The notes: generated from the letters alone by a model not told the origin. A stretch of DNA of 51,026 bases from Allobosea sp. BK604 (GCF_004341515.1 NZ_SLZF01000018.1:1-51026), one strand, 5' to 3'. Counted from the first letter of the stretch, positions 1-9,051 are shown. Numbers and translations are program-made.

Positions 1-632
1 GTGCCCGAAACGCGGTCTTCCAACGACACCGTGGCCGAGAAGCCCGAACCGAAGGTGGCGGTGTAGGCCAACAGGTTCAGACGGGTGTCCGACGTGCGGG
101 TCGAAGCGAAGTTGTAGTCGTTCGCATAGAAGTCGAAGAACGACTGAGCGCGACCAGCGGTGATCGGGCCGAACTGGACGAAGGCCAGATCGACGAGAGC
201 GCTGGAGGAAGCCGCCGGAGCAGCGCCGCGGACCGAGCCCGGAACGACCGCGCCGGTGTTGAACGGGGTGATGGCGCCCGAGTTGTACAGACCGGTGTTG
301 TTGGTCAGCTCGTAGCGGAAGAACGTACGCAGCGTGCCGTAGGCGGTCGCGGTGCGGGCGTCGATGTTCAGACGGCCACGAGCGCGGGTGCCGTAAGCGT
401 CCTGGTAGTCGCCGAAGCGGGTGCCGACAGCGTATTCAGCGCGAACACGGCCACCGACGCGAAGGCAGGTGTCGGTGCCCGGGATGTAGAAGAAGCCTGC
501 GCCGTAGGCGGAGCAGACGCGAACGTACTCGACCGGAGCGGCCTTCCGCGAGGGAAGGTCGGCGGCCTGAGCCCCGGCAACCGCGGCGATGCCGGCGGCG
601 GAACCGAGGAGGAGGCTCTTAACGAGCTTCAT
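1..632 (-). CDS. Omp2-type porin, 5' part (3' end outside window)
   Basis: This is an outer-membrane general porin of the Porin_2/Omp2 family, which lets small hydrophilic solutes diffuse across the outer membrane. About 210 residues are visible; the gene runs off the left edge. The start ATG is at 632-630 with a strong GGAGG seven bases upstream. Residues 1-23 are a Sec signal peptide (MKLVKSLLLG..., cleavage after AQA). The mature start ADLPSRKAAP followed by VEYVRVC and CLRVGGRVRAEY is the family's hallmark, including the conserved Cys pair. The rest alternates polar and aromatic residues as expected of beta strands (TLRTFFRYELT, VDLAFVQFG). Codon use is biased towards TAC, AAC and GGC, suggesting high expression. 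Family assignment is firm; pore specificity cannot be told. Confidence 0.93.
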   Translation of the reverse strand, partial: MKLVKSLLLGSAAGIAAVAGAQAADLPSRKAAPVEYVRVCSAYGAGFFYIPGTDTCLRVGGRVRAEYAVGTRFGDYQDAYGTRARGRLNIDARTATAYGTLRTFFRYELTNNTGLYNSGAITPFNTGAVVPGSVRGAAPAASSSALVDLAFVQFGPITAGRAQSFFDFYANDYNFASTRTSDTRLNLLAYTATFGSGFSATVSLEDRVSG

Positions 633-1042
633 TGGTAACCTCCAAAAGAGTTTCGAGACCCTCGGGCTTCGGCGTATTCTCGGCAACGGCCCCAGGAGAC
701 CAACCGGCGAACCCGCCTATTCCCGGTCTTTCGCCCGCGTCCCTGAACCATTCAGAGGCGAAGACGAAAAACAGCGACCGGGAACGTCCCGACGCAGAAC
801 CACCATACGAAAGCCGGATTGGCGATCAACTGAGATCAAACTGCTCCACAGCTCGCAGGGGTGCTTTGGAACCCGGTGTTGCAGGCGCGCCACGCTTTGA
901 GGGGCGAATTTTACCGTGCATTAACCGCACGGCCCCGCCTGAGGCCGTCGACCGGGCAAAGTGTTGCAGAATCGCTAACGCTGGAAGCCGTCGCGCAAAG
1001 GTCCGATTCTCAGGACCCGGGCCAGCGCACAATCCGTTCAGG
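633..1042. other. Intergenic region upstream of porin, downstream of tamB
   Basis: No convincing gene lies in these 410 bases. The stretch carries the porin leader and promoter and the end of the tamB transcript. Both flanking genes are on the minus strand. A short dyad at 914-932 (CCGTGC, seven-base loop, GCACGG) lies next to an A/T-rich run (AATTTTA) and could end tamB transcription. No -35/-10 pair could be called with confidence. Confidence 0.6.
914..932 (-). terminator. Possible terminator hairpin after tamB
   Basis: A perfect 6-bp inverted repeat, CCGTGC/GCACGG, encloses a 7-nt loop and is followed on the minus strand by TAAAATT. The U-run is weak, so this is a tentative intrinsic terminator about 110 nt beyond the tamB stop codon. 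Confidence 0.3.
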
Positions 1043-4000
1043 CTACCATTCCCACTCCGCGCCGACGCCCACGGCGGCACTGCCATCGGCACCGGTCTCG
1101 GCCTGGAGCTTCAGCCGCTTGGTGACGTCGATCCCGACCGAGACGCCGCTATCCTCGGGCTTTGCGCCGGCCTTCACGCCGACGGAGACATTGTCGCCGA
1201 TATAGCGGGAGACACCGATGGTCGGGCCGCCGCTGGCGCCCATCTGGATGTCGAGATTGTCGACGCCGAGCGATTTGCGCAGCCGCTCGAAGGAATCGTC
1301 GCCGCCGCCGACGCCGGAGAACTGCGCCGCGGTCTGCGCCAGTTGCAGCGCCTGGAAGGGCGAGAGCGCCCCCGAAGCGCGCGCGAAGAGCAGGCGCGAG
1401 AGCACCTCGTCCTGGGGCAGTTCCGGGCTCGAGGTGAAGGCGAAGGCGGGCTGGTCGGCCGGACCGGTGATCAGGATTCGCGCGGTGACGTCGGCGGCGC
1501 GGGTTTCGGCGACGAAGTCGAGCTCGGGAATCACGCCGCCGGCAAAGGTGATGCGGCCGCGGCTGAAATCGAGCCGCTGGCTCGCGATCGAGAGCCGCCC
1601 GCGGCGCAGCTCGAAGCCGCCATCGAGCTGAGGCGCCGCCGAGGTGCCGCCGACGCGCAATTCACCGCCGAGTTCGGCATCGATGCCGCGCCCGCGGATG
1701 AACACGCGATTCGGCGCCGAGACGGTCAGGGCCAGCGCGGCGACGAAGGCGGGCGCCGCCCGCCCACCCCTGCCGGCGGCCTTGGCCTGCGCCCTGCGCT
1801 GGGCAGCGAGGCGCGCCGCAGCGGTGCCCTTGGCATGGAGATGCTTGATGCCGTCGACCGGGCGCAGCGAGGCCGGCAGCCGGTCCGGCACCGCGACATC
1901 GAGCGAGGCGACGTCGATCCGCCCGCTGATGCGGGGACGCTGGGCCAGCGGGCCGGACAGCTCGAGGTTGAGATCGGCGACGCCCGTGACGATGCCGTTG
2001 GAGACGAGCTGGGCGCGGTTGCCCTGGATGCGCAGCGAGCCGGGGAAGCCCGCGGCGGGATCGACCTTGACCTGTCCCGAGGCCGAGAGCGTGCCGCCAT
2101 TGGCGGCGCGGGCGACGGCGCGCTCGATCGTCAGGTTGTCGCCATTGGCGGCGATGCGGGCCTCGATGCCGGTGAGGCGCACGCCCTGGAGCGCATCGGT
2201 GAAGGTCCCGTTCGAGAAGGTCGCCGCGCCGCTGAGACGGGGAGCCGAGGCCGTGCCGCCGGCGCGCATGTCGATCGCGACCGCGCCGGTGAGGCGCTGG
2301 CCCTGCGCCGCGATCAGCGGATTGGCGAGGGCGGCATCCACCCTGCCCTGCGCGGCGAGGTCGAGCGCGCCGGTGGCGCTGAGCGGCGCCGTGCCGCGGA
2401 TCGTCAGATTGGCGCCCCTGCCGGCGACGACGCTCGCCTCGACGCTGGTCTGGCGTCCGTTCAAGCGGCCATTGCCGTTGATCTCGATCGGCGGCAGGCC
2501 GGCATTGCGGGTCTCCGGGGTGACGAGGCGGGCGATGCTGAACTTCCACGGGCCGGACAGCGCATCGGGCTTGCCGGTGACCTGCGCCTCCGCGTTCAGC
2601 GTGCCGGAGAGGTCGAGCTTCGGGACGGCGAGCTTCGCCGCCGAGAGCGGCACGTTGGTGGCGGCGACCTTGAGGTCGAGCGTCTCGCCGGCCTTGCCAT
2701 CGACGCTGATCCGGCCGCTATCGACGTTGACAGCGAGATTGGCGATCTCGACCCCGCCGGCCGGGAAGCTGAACGCGGCCGGATTGGCGAGGGCGATGCG
2801 GCGGCCGTCGCGGCGGGCATCGAAGGAAGCAAGTTCCAGCCGCAGCGGCTCGCCGGGCACGAGGCGGCCGGCGCCGTTCAGCGTGAAGCCGCGGGCATTG
2901 GCGGAGAGCGTGAAATCGCTCGCCTGCGCGCCGCCCTTGGCTTCGAAGCGGATGGCGCTGATCGCCTCGCCGGCGAGCACGGCACGGTCGACGGCGACGG
3001 CGGCGTTGATCGCCGGGCGGCCGTAGAGATCGGCGATGCCGGCTGTGGCATCGAGCTTGTCGAGCGAGATCCCCGCCGCGTTGATGCGGCTGCCGCGGGC
3101 GGTGAGATCGATATTCTGCCGCCCTTCGGGCAGGGCCAGCACCAGATCGGCGTCGAGCTGGCCGCCGAGCTTGGTGAGCGCCAGGGCCGAAAGATCGTCG
3201 AGATTGCGGGCGGCGAGAGTCAGGCGGCCGGCGGCGCGCGTCGCCGGATCGACCGTCACGGCGCCGGTGAGCTTGACCGAGCCGATGGCGATGTCGAGCG
3301 AGGAGAGGTTCCAGCCATCGTCCTGGGTGCGCGCGAGTTGCAGCCCGCCCGTCGCCGGCTTGCCCTCGATCTCGCCCGAGAGGGTCACGCGGGAATCGAG
3401 CGCACCCTGGAGATCGCGGATGACGGCGTCGATCGCGAGGCGCGGAATCGGACGGCCCAGCGCCGTGGCGTTGGTGACCGCGATGCGGGCGGTGGCGTCG
3501 AGCTTGTCCTGCGGACCGCTGAGCTGGGCCGTGACCTCGCCGCGGCCGGAGAGGCGCGGATCGGCGCGTTTCAGGTCGGGCAAGGTGATGGCGGCGCGCA
3601 GGTCCGAGCTTTGCGGGCCGATGCCGCCATCGGCGGTGGCGGCGACATGCTGGCCGGCAAGGCGCAGGCCGGACACGGACAGGCCGCCGGCAGTCAGCGT
3701 CCGGACCTGGCCGGCCAGGTTCAGCTCGCCGCCGGTCAGCCGGTCGATCGCCGCCTCGCCGGTGGCGAGATCGTCGGCGCGGCCCGACAGCATCGCGGTA
3801 TAGGCATTGTCCTTGGGCACGGCATCGACGGCGGCGCCGAGCCGCGCCTTGCCGGAGAGCTTGCGCCCGGCGAGATCGTCGAGGCGCGACAGATCGGGGA
3901 GGACCGCTTTGGCCTCGCCGAGGATGCGGGCCTTGCTGAGCCGGCCCTTGTAGTCGAGCTCGACGCCGGACATGGCGAGGCGCAGCGTCTCGAAATCGGC

Positions 4001-5374
4001 GCTGCCCTCGCCGTCGCCGGTGCCGCGCAAGGTGAAGGTGACGCGATCGCCGACGATCCGCGCGATCTTGCGATCGGCCAGCGCGACGCCCGAGGCATCG
4101 CCATCGGCAACCAAGGTGATGCGCGTATTGGCATCGCCGATCGAGCCGTTCGGCGTGGCGGTGAAACGCATGGCGAGCTTGCCGAGCTCGCCCAGCGGCA
4201 GGCGGGCATCCTCGGCATCGAGGCTCGCGGTCACGCGCGGACCGGCGGCCGGGCCGACAATGGTCGCATCGAGCGCCAGCTTGGCGATCTCGGCGCCCGA
4301 GGCCACGGTGCGGCCGTTGGTGTTGGGGATGGCGCCGGCGGTGATGCGGAAATCGAGCGTCTTGTCGGCGCCGTAGCGACCGCGGACATCGAGCCGTGCC
4401 AGCGCCGAGACCAGCGAGATGCCGGTCACATTGACCGCGCCGTCATCGACGATGCCGACCGTGCCGTCGAGCCTGGTCGACCCCGCGAAGACCGGCGCGA
4501 CCGGCGGCGGCATCAGGCCTTCGATGCGGGCATCGAGCGCCAGCGCGAAATTGCGGGCATTGCCGGCGCGCGAGAGATTGGCCGAGCCCTGCGCGCCGAT
4601 GGTCGGACCGGCGGTGAAGGTCAGGTTGGAGCGGAAGGCGTCGAGCGGGCCATCGCCGTTGAGGTCGAGCTTGACCGGCGGCTGGTCGGGCAGACCGGCG
4701 ACATGCGCGATCAGCCCGCCCGGCGGCTCGTCGACCTTGGCGGCGACCTGGAGCCGCGTCGATTGCGGCACGAAATTGACCCGGACCGTGTATTCGCCGG
4801 GCCTGTCGAGGCGGCGCGCCTCGAGCCGAAGATCGAGCCCTTCGGCCGGCGGGCCCAGCGTCGCGGCGCCGGTCGCGCCCAGGCGAGCGGCGGTGCCGAT
4901 GACCGGTGCGCCCAGCGAAAGCTCGCCGAGCTGGAAGGCGGTGACGATCACCTTCAGCGGCAGTTCGGGCAGGATCGGGGCATCGCTCGGCGGCGCGGCG
5001 CCGGGCGGCTGCGGCGCCGGCTTGCGCAGGATCTCGAGCTTGCCGATCTCGAGCCGGTTGACCTCGAGCCGGCGCAGCAGCAGCGCGCTGCGCGTCCAGA
5101 TCAGCCTGACGCGGTCGAGCCTGAGCCAGGCGCCGTCGCGGTCCGAGAGGACGATGTCGCGGATCACGACATCGGAGGAGAGCGCGCCGTCGACGGCGCC
5201 GATCGAGACCTGGCTGTTCGGGGTCGAGAGCGCGCGCGAGATCAGGTCGGCGACGATGCCGCGGTCGCTGTCGGCATTCTGGGCCTCGCCGGGAAAGCGC
5301 GCGAATACGGCCAGCCCCGCGAGCAGCAGGAGCGCGAAGAGCGCGATGCGCGCTATGGTCGGTCGCTTCCGCAT
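1043..5374 (-). CDS. tamB: Translocation and assembly module subunit TamB
   Basis: TamB is the inner-membrane-anchored, periplasm-spanning partner of TamA. It belongs to the AsmA/TamB/YhdP group of bridge-like proteins linked to autotransporter and outer-membrane protein assembly and to lipid transport between membranes. The 1443-residue product has an N-terminal membrane anchor (about residues 8-26, RIALFALLLLAGLAVF). A very long beta-rich repetitive middle follows, full of short Gly/Asp/Leu strands (LSGKARL, LNLAGQV). The C-terminal DUF490 domain is at about 1050-1443, with the typical GIDAELGGELRVGG and the PELPQDEVLSRLLF segment, and the protein ends in an aromatic residue (GAEWEW). The ATG overlaps the tamA stop codon as ATGA, so the two are translationally coupled. 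The large open frame on the opposite strand is a high-GC shadow. Confidence 0.95.
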   Translation of the reverse strand: MRKRPTIARIALFALLLLAGLAVFARFPGEAQNADSDRGIVADLISRALSTPNSQVSIGAVDGALSSDVVIRDIVLSDRDGAWLRLDRVRLIWTRSALLLRRLEVNRLEIGKLEILRKPAPQPPGAAPPSDAPILPELPLKVIVTAFQLGELSLGAPVIGTAARLGATGAATLGPPAEGLDLRLEARRLDRPGEYTVRVNFVPQSTRLQVAAKVDEPPGGLIAHVAGLPDQPPVKLDLNGDGPLDAFRSNLTFTAGPTIGAQGSANLSRAGNARNFALALDARIEGLMPPPVAPVFAGSTRLDGTVGIVDDGAVNVTGISLVSALARLDVRGRYGADKTLDFRITAGAIPNTNGRTVASGAEIAKLALDATIVGPAAGPRVTASLDAEDARLPLGELGKLAMRFTATPNGSIGDANTRITLVADGDASGVALADRKIARIVGDRVTFTLRGTGDGEGSADFETLRLAMSGVELDYKGRLSKARILGEAKAVLPDLSRLDDLAGRKLSGKARLGAAVDAVPKDNAYTAMLSGRADDLATGEAAIDRLTGGELNLAGQVRTLTAGGLSVSGLRLAGQHVAATADGGIGPQSSDLRAAITLPDLKRADPRLSGRGEVTAQLSGPQDKLDATARIAVTNATALGRPIPRLAIDAVIRDLQGALDSRVTLSGEIEGKPATGGLQLARTQDDGWNLSSLDIAIGSVKLTGAVTVDPATRAAGRLTLAARNLDDLSALALTKLGGQLDADLVLALPEGRQNIDLTARGSRINAAGISLDKLDATAGIADLYGRPAINAAVAVDRAVLAGEAISAIRFEAKGGAQASDFTLSANARGFTLNGAGRLVPGEPLRLELASFDARRDGRRIALANPAAFSFPAGGVEIANLAVNVDSGRISVDGKAGETLDLKVAATNVPLSAAKLAVPKLDLSGTLNAEAQVTGKPDALSGPWKFSIARLVTPETRNAGLPPIEINGNGRLNGRQTSVEASVVAGRGANLTIRGTAPLSATGALDLAAQGRVDAALANPLIAAQGQRLTGAVAIDMRAGGTASAPRLSGAATFSNGTFTDALQGVRLTGIEARIAANGDNLTIERAVARAANGGTLSASGQVKVDPAAGFPGSLRIQGNRAQLVSNGIVTGVADLNLELSGPLAQRPRISGRIDVASLDVAVPDRLPASLRPVDGIKHLHAKGTAAARLAAQRRAQAKAAGRGGRAAPAFVAALALTVSAPNRVFIRGRGIDAELGGELRVGGTSAAPQLDGGFELRRGRLSIASQRLDFSRGRITFAGGVIPELDFVAETRAADVTARILITGPADQPAFAFTSSPELPQDEVLSRLLFARASGALSPFQALQLAQTAAQFSGVGGGDDSFERLRKSLGVDNLDIQMGASGGPTIGVSRYIGDNVSVGVKAGAKPEDSGVSVGIDVTKRLKLQAETGADGSAAVGVGAEWEW

Positions 5375-7386
5375 CAGAAGGCCTGCCCGATGCTGATATA
5401 GACCGCGACGGGCTTGTCGCCCTTGCGCGGATTGAGGGGCGCAGCAACATCGAGCCGGATCGGCCCGATCGGCGTATAGTAGCGCAGGCCGAGGCCCGCG
5501 GCGAAATGCAGGGTCTCCTTGAAATCGGGGAACGCGGATTCGAAGGCCATGCCGACATCGACGAAGGGCACGATGCCGATGGTCTCGGTGATCTTGACGC
5601 GCGCCTCGACCGAGGCCTCGAACAGGCTGCGGCCACCGATCAGCTGGTTGTAGGGGCCGAGCGGCGAGAGTGTGCGATAGGCATAGCCCCGCACCGAGCC
5701 GCCGCCACCGGCAAAGAACAGCCGCGTCGGCGGGATCTCGTCGAGCGCCGCGCCGGTGATCGAGCCGAAGCCGATCCGGCCGGCGAGGACATAGCGGGCA
5801 TCCTCGTCGAGCGCGTAATAGCCGGAGATCGACGCCTTGCTCTGGAACAGGCCGTGGTTCCCGTCGCTGAACATCAGATAGGGCGCCACCGAGGCGGAGA
5901 CGCGGACGCCGCGGGTCGGATCGAGCAGGCTGTCGGTCGAGTCGTATTTCACCGAGAGCGGGATGCCGACCAGCGTGTAGTCGATCTGGCCGAGCACGTC
6001 GCTGGTCTGGCCGCGTTCGGCCTCGAGCCCGGCCTGCACCGAGAACGTGTCGCTGAAGCGGCGGCGGATCGCGGTGGTGACGTTGGCGTAGCGCGCGGTA
6101 TAGCCGCCATAGCGGTTGGTGCCGACACGCTCGCGCGTCGCAAAGCCGTCGACGAGCAGGTCGTAGCGGCTGCCCTTCAGCGCCGGCTTCATGAAGCTGA
6201 AGGCGAAGCGGCCGCCGATATCCGAGCGCTCGAAATCGCCAAAGCTCTGGACCTTCGAGCCGTCGATGCGCGGCACGTAGAAGATATCGCCTTCGAGCCG
6301 CAGCCGCTCGGCGCCGCCGAAGAGGTTGCGATGCTCCCAGTAGGTCCTGAGCGCCGGGCCGTCGATGGTCGAATAGCGGGCGGAGAAGCCGATCAGGTGC
6401 TTCGGCCGCTCCGAGACCTCGACGAAGATGGGCAGGTTGCCGTTGCGGTCGAGCTTGTCGCCCTCGCGGATGCGGGCCGAGCCGATGGCCGGGATCGAGG
6501 TGATCGACTTGCGGGTATCGGCCAGCGCCTTGGGCGAATAGGGATCGCCCGGCTCGAGATAGATGAAGGAGCGCACGACCTCGGGCGGGACATCGACCGT
6601 GCCGCCGATGGCGATATCGCCGAAGCCGGCGAGCGGGCCGGGATCGACGACATAGGTCACGTCCATGATGCGCGCGGCATGGTCGACGACAGGCCGGAGC
6701 TCGACGATCTTGGCGAGCGGGCGCGACTGGTTGCGCAGGTAATCCACCAGGGCGGCCTGGGCCGAGCGCAGGGCCGAGGCGGTGGCGGGATCGCCGGGCT
6801 TGAGCTTTGCGACCTTCTGCGGATCGGGGATGGTCGGCGCGTCATAGTCGCCGCGCTCGGCGATATCGACGCGGCGCATGCTGAAGACCGGGCCCGGCAC
6901 GACCTCGATCTTGATCGGGGCGGCCTCGCGGTTGCGATAGGATTCGAGCGCGCGCACGAGCCGCGCATCGGGCTCCTGGCCGACACGCAGCCGGGCGCCA
7001 TCGACCTCGAAGGTCAGGTCGGCGTTGAAATAGCCCTGCGACCAGAGCGCATCGACCATCGGATTGAGATCGGCCGCCATGCGGCGCGCCAGCGTCTCGC
7101 CATCGGGCGGCGCATCCTGGCGCAGGCGGTAGAGCAGCGAGGCGTCCTGCAAGGTGCGGGTCAGCGCCTTGGCGTCGGCGGCGTCGCCGAGATCGAACTC
7201 GAGCTTGTAGGGCAGCGTCTGCGGGCTGACCGCCGGCGGCTGATCCTTGGAGGTGAACAGGCCGAAGATGTCGAGCGAGGACCAGTCGAAGGCCTGGGCC
7301 GGGGCGGGCTGGACGGCAAGCATAACGGCGAAGGCGCAGCCAGAATGCCCCGCTACGCTACGCACCTGCCGCCACCAATCCCGCAT
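5374..7386 (-). CDS. tamA: Outer-membrane assembly protein TamA (BamA/Omp85 family)
   Basis: TamA is an Omp85-family beta-barrel that works with TamB in inserting outer-membrane proteins. The open frame begins at 7458, but the ATG at 7386 has a strong GGAGG upstream and gives a Sec signal (MRDWWRQVRS, ending near AQA), so a 670-residue product is preferred. Periplasmic POTRA-like domains fill roughly residues 50-290 (VVDPGPLAGFGDIAIGG). The C-terminal 16-strand barrel covers about 310-670. The conserved lid-loop motif VRGY is near residue 566 (GGGGSVRGYAYRTLSPLG), and the last residue is Phe, the usual barrel-recognition signal. It is the first gene of a two-gene operon with tamB. Confidence 0.95.
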   Translation of the reverse strand: MRDWWRQVRSVAGHSGCAFAVMLAVQPAPAQAFDWSSLDIFGLFTSKDQPPAVSPQTLPYKLEFDLGDAADAKALTRTLQDASLLYRLRQDAPPDGETLARRMAADLNPMVDALWSQGYFNADLTFEVDGARLRVGQEPDARLVRALESYRNREAAPIKIEVVPGPVFSMRRVDIAERGDYDAPTIPDPQKVAKLKPGDPATASALRSAQAALVDYLRNQSRPLAKIVELRPVVDHAARIMDVTYVVDPGPLAGFGDIAIGGTVDVPPEVVRSFIYLEPGDPYSPKALADTRKSITSIPAIGSARIREGDKLDRNGNLPIFVEVSERPKHLIGFSARYSTIDGPALRTYWEHRNLFGGAERLRLEGDIFYVPRIDGSKVQSFGDFERSDIGGRFAFSFMKPALKGSRYDLLVDGFATRERVGTNRYGGYTARYANVTTAIRRRFSDTFSVQAGLEAERGQTSDVLGQIDYTLVGIPLSVKYDSTDSLLDPTRGVRVSASVAPYLMFSDGNHGLFQSKASISGYYALDEDARYVLAGRIGFGSITGAALDEIPPTRLFFAGGGGSVRGYAYRTLSPLGPYNQLIGGRSLFEASVEARVKITETIGIVPFVDVGMAFESAFPDFKETLHFAAGLGLRYYTPIGPIRLDVAAPLNPRKGDKPVAVYISIGQAF

Positions 7387-7563
7387 CCACCCTCCGACGC
7401 AACTCAACTCAAACCAAAAGAATGAGATGTTTTTGTGATCCCGCCGCGACTTGACCACAATCCGGCGTGGAGCGCACCCCTTTCAACAATCTTTACGGCG
7501 CCCGCCCGGCGGCAATTGCCTCTGGGCGCGCGGAGCGTCTCAGGATGCTCTGAAGATATCCTT

Positions 7564-7604
7564 TAGATCATCGGACCGGATATCCGATCCGGTCCGATGA
7601 TCTA
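7564..7604. repeat. 41-bp near-perfect palindrome (intergenic repeat head)
   Basis: The left arm, TAGATCATCGGACCGGAT, is an exact 18-bp reverse complement of the right arm, with five bases between them. It sits between convergently placed transcript ends and could act as a terminator. It abuts the 62-bp tandem repeats. The same head occurs at 17217-17252 with compensating changes in both arms, and in degenerate form near 48911. Confidence 0.85.
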
Positions 7605-7727
7605 GCGTCTTGTTTTCGCATCGGCTTTTCCGAAAACCGCAATCCACTTTTCGGGCCGATGATCCAGCGTCTTGTTTTCGCATCGGCTTTTCCGAAAACC
7701 GCAATCCACTTTTCGGGCCGATGCGCC
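7605..7727. repeat. Two tandem copies of a 62-bp intergenic repeat
   Basis: Two adjacent copies begin at about 7604 and 7666. Each contains CTTGTTTTCGCATCGGC, then CGAAAACCGCAATCCAC and TTTTCGGGCCGATG. CATCGGC and GCCGATG make each unit able to fold, and TTTTCCGAAAA is a second, inner dyad. Further copies lie at 17253-17310 (same orientation) and 20221-20270 (opposite orientation), with a decayed copy at 48935-48985. Confidence 0.88.
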
Positions 7728-7746
7728 GGCGGCCGAAGCCGCCCGC

Positions 7747-8505
7747 TCAGGCCAGGGCGAAGGAGATCGCCGCCAGCGGGTCGAGCCGGGTGATGACCGG
7801 GCCGAGCGTCGGCGCCAGCACGCCGCCGCAGAGGCTGCCGGTGGTGATGACCTGGCCGGCGACGAGCCCGCCGAGCGCGCTCTCCTGCTCGCGATTGGCC
7901 CAGGCCAGGACCGGAGCGAGCGCATCGCCATTGCCATGGACGGCCGGCTTGTCGTGCAGCACGTCGCCGTCGAGCTCGACGGTGCAATTCAGCTCGCCGA
8001 TCGAATCGAAGACCTCGAGCGGCACGTCCTGGCCGATCAGGTAGCCGCCATGGCCCATCGCATCGGCGAGCCAGAGCGGGAACGGGACATTGGTCCAGTC
8101 GGCGATGCGGCTCTCGATGATCTCGATGCCGACGAAGGCGCTGTGGCAATGCGCCAGCAATTCCTCGCGCGAATAGGGCTTGCCGGGCCGGCGCGGCATG
8201 TCACGGCCGAGACGGATGCCGATCTCGATCTCGACGCGCAGCTCGGCGCCCGGCACCGAGCGATAGGTGTCGCCGGGCTTCAGGAACGGGCCCGGCATCA
8301 GGCCGATCAGCCCGCGGCCGCCCTCGCCGATCGAGACCTTCCAGCCGAGATGCGAATAGCCGAGCGCGGCGCTGACATCGGCCTGGACCGAGAGCGCCTC
8401 CTCGAGATCGGCCGGAACAGGCAAGGTCTCGATATCGACCAGCTTACGCTCGCGCCGCGCCTTGACGAAGGCCTCGGTCAGCTTGGTTTCGGTCGTCGTG
8501 GCCAT
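7747..8505 (-). CDS. 2-keto-4-pentenoate hydratase / fumarylacetoacetase-family protein
   Basis: The product belongs to the MhpD branch of the fumarylacetoacetate hydrolase superfamily. These metal-dependent enzymes hydrate or decarboxylate 2-oxo acids such as 2-hydroxypenta-2,4-dienoate. The 252-residue protein has the usual order: an N-terminal helical part (ALSVQADVSAALGY), the GWKVSIG segment, EIEIGIRLGRDMPRR with the conserved acidic metal ligands, and the C-terminal VITTGSLCGGVLAPTLG strand-turn. The ATG at 8505 (MATTTETK) is chosen over an upstream ATG at 8541 because the extra 12 residues are not family-like and because AGGGAC lies upstream. It stands alone on the minus strand, divergent from a VOC gene. 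The actual substrate is unknown; a role in the neighbouring sugar-acid locus is possible. Confidence 0.82.
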   Translation of the reverse strand: MATTTETKLTEAFVKARRERKLVDIETLPVPADLEEALSVQADVSAALGYSHLGWKVSIGEGGRGLIGLMPGPFLKPGDTYRSVPGAELRVEIEIGIRLGRDMPRRPGKPYSREELLAHCHSAFVGIEIIESRIADWTNVPFPLWLADAMGHGGYLIGQDVPLEVFDSIGELNCTVELDGDVLHDKPAVHGNGDALAPVLAWANREQESALGGLVAGQVITTGSLCGGVLAPTLGPVITRLDPLAAISFALA

Positions 8506-8537
8506 GGTCTGTCCGTCCCTGTCGGTGGCGTGTCGTT

Positions 8538-8570
8538 GCAAGCATCGTGCGCAGGCCGCGCGATGCTTGC
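8538..8570. promoter_or_regulatory. 10-bp inverted repeat in divergent promoter region
   Basis: GCAAGCATCG and CGATGCTTGC form a perfect 10-bp inverted repeat around a 13-nt centre that itself starts and ends with GCG/CGC. It lies 33 bases upstream of the hydratase start and about 125 bases upstream of the divergent VOC gene. It could be an operator for both genes or a transcript hairpin. No regulator gene is adjacent. Confidence 0.4.
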
Positions 8571-8694
8571 CAAGCTGCTACAGCAGCGAGGTACCCTTGA
8601 ACAAGGCGTTGGCCACAGAGGAACCATGCCGGGCGGGTATCCTGCCGCCGGCTGACAGGCGCACGCGCTTCAAGGCCTGGCTTCAGAGGACAAT

Positions 8695-9051
8695 ATGATG
8701 AGCGCATCACAGAACGATCGGCGCATCGACTATATCGAGTTCAACGTGGCCGACCTCGCCCGGGCGCGTGACTTCTACGCGGCCGCCTTTGGCTGGACGA
8801 TGACCGATTACGGACCCGAATACTGCGCCTTCGCCGATGGCCGGCTCGAAGGCGGCTTCACCACGCAGGGCGCGTCGAGGCCGGGCGGTCCGCTGGTCAT
8901 CCTCTATGCCGACGACCTCGCCGCGACACAGGCCAGGATCGAGGCGGCAGGCGGGCGAATCGTCAAGCCCGCCTACGATTTCCCGGGCGGCCGGCGCTTC
9001 CATTTCGCCGACCCGGATGGTTACGAGCTCGCGGTCTGGACGAAGGCCTGA
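8695..9051 (+). CDS. VOC-superfamily (glyoxalase/bleomycin-resistance-like) protein
   Basis: This is a single vicinal-oxygen-chelate domain of 118 residues. The first beta-alpha-beta-beta-beta module is IDYIEFNVADLARARDFYAAAFGWTM. The second is GPLVILYADDLAATQARIEAAG...GGRRFHFADPDGYELAVWT. The closing FADPDGYELAVW is the classic family ending, with the Glu in the metal-ligand position. AGAGG six bases upstream supports the ATG at 8695; a second ATG follows directly at 8698. The protein is of the small 'VOC family protein' type found in most proteobacteria, whose substrates are unknown. It is divergent from the hydratase and convergent with the dehydratase gene that follows. Confidence 0.85.
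   Translation: MMSASQNDRRIDYIEFNVADLARARDFYAAAFGWTMTDYGPEYCAFADGRLEGGFTTQGASRPGGPLVILYADDLAATQARIEAAGGRIVKPAYDFPGGRRFHFADPDGYELAVWTKA

Larger units (their letters stand above)
7387..7746. other. Intergenic region upstream of tamA, mostly repeats
   Basis: These 360 bases contain the tamA leader at 7387-7460 and, at 7564-7727, a large palindrome followed by two tandem copies of a 62-bp repeat (listed separately). Small ORFs reading MFSHRLFRKPQSTFRAD here are translations of the repeat and are not genes. Confidence 0.7.

Noticed and set aside
632..5401. 1589-codon open frame on the plus strand opposite tamB
   Set aside because: It is an antisense shadow in high-GC DNA. The translation is Arg/Ala/Glu/Gly-rich without domains, while the minus strand encodes a full TamB with membrane anchor and DUF490 domain.
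5506..7425. 639-codon plus-strand frame opposite tamA
   Set aside because: Same kind of shadow. The opposite strand carries the complete TamA barrel with its VRGY motif.
7610..8044. Small frames beginning MFSHRLFRKPQSTFRAD (also at 7672 and 17258)
   Set aside because: The shared peptide is a translation of the intergenic repeat; frames differ after it and overlap real genes on the other strand.
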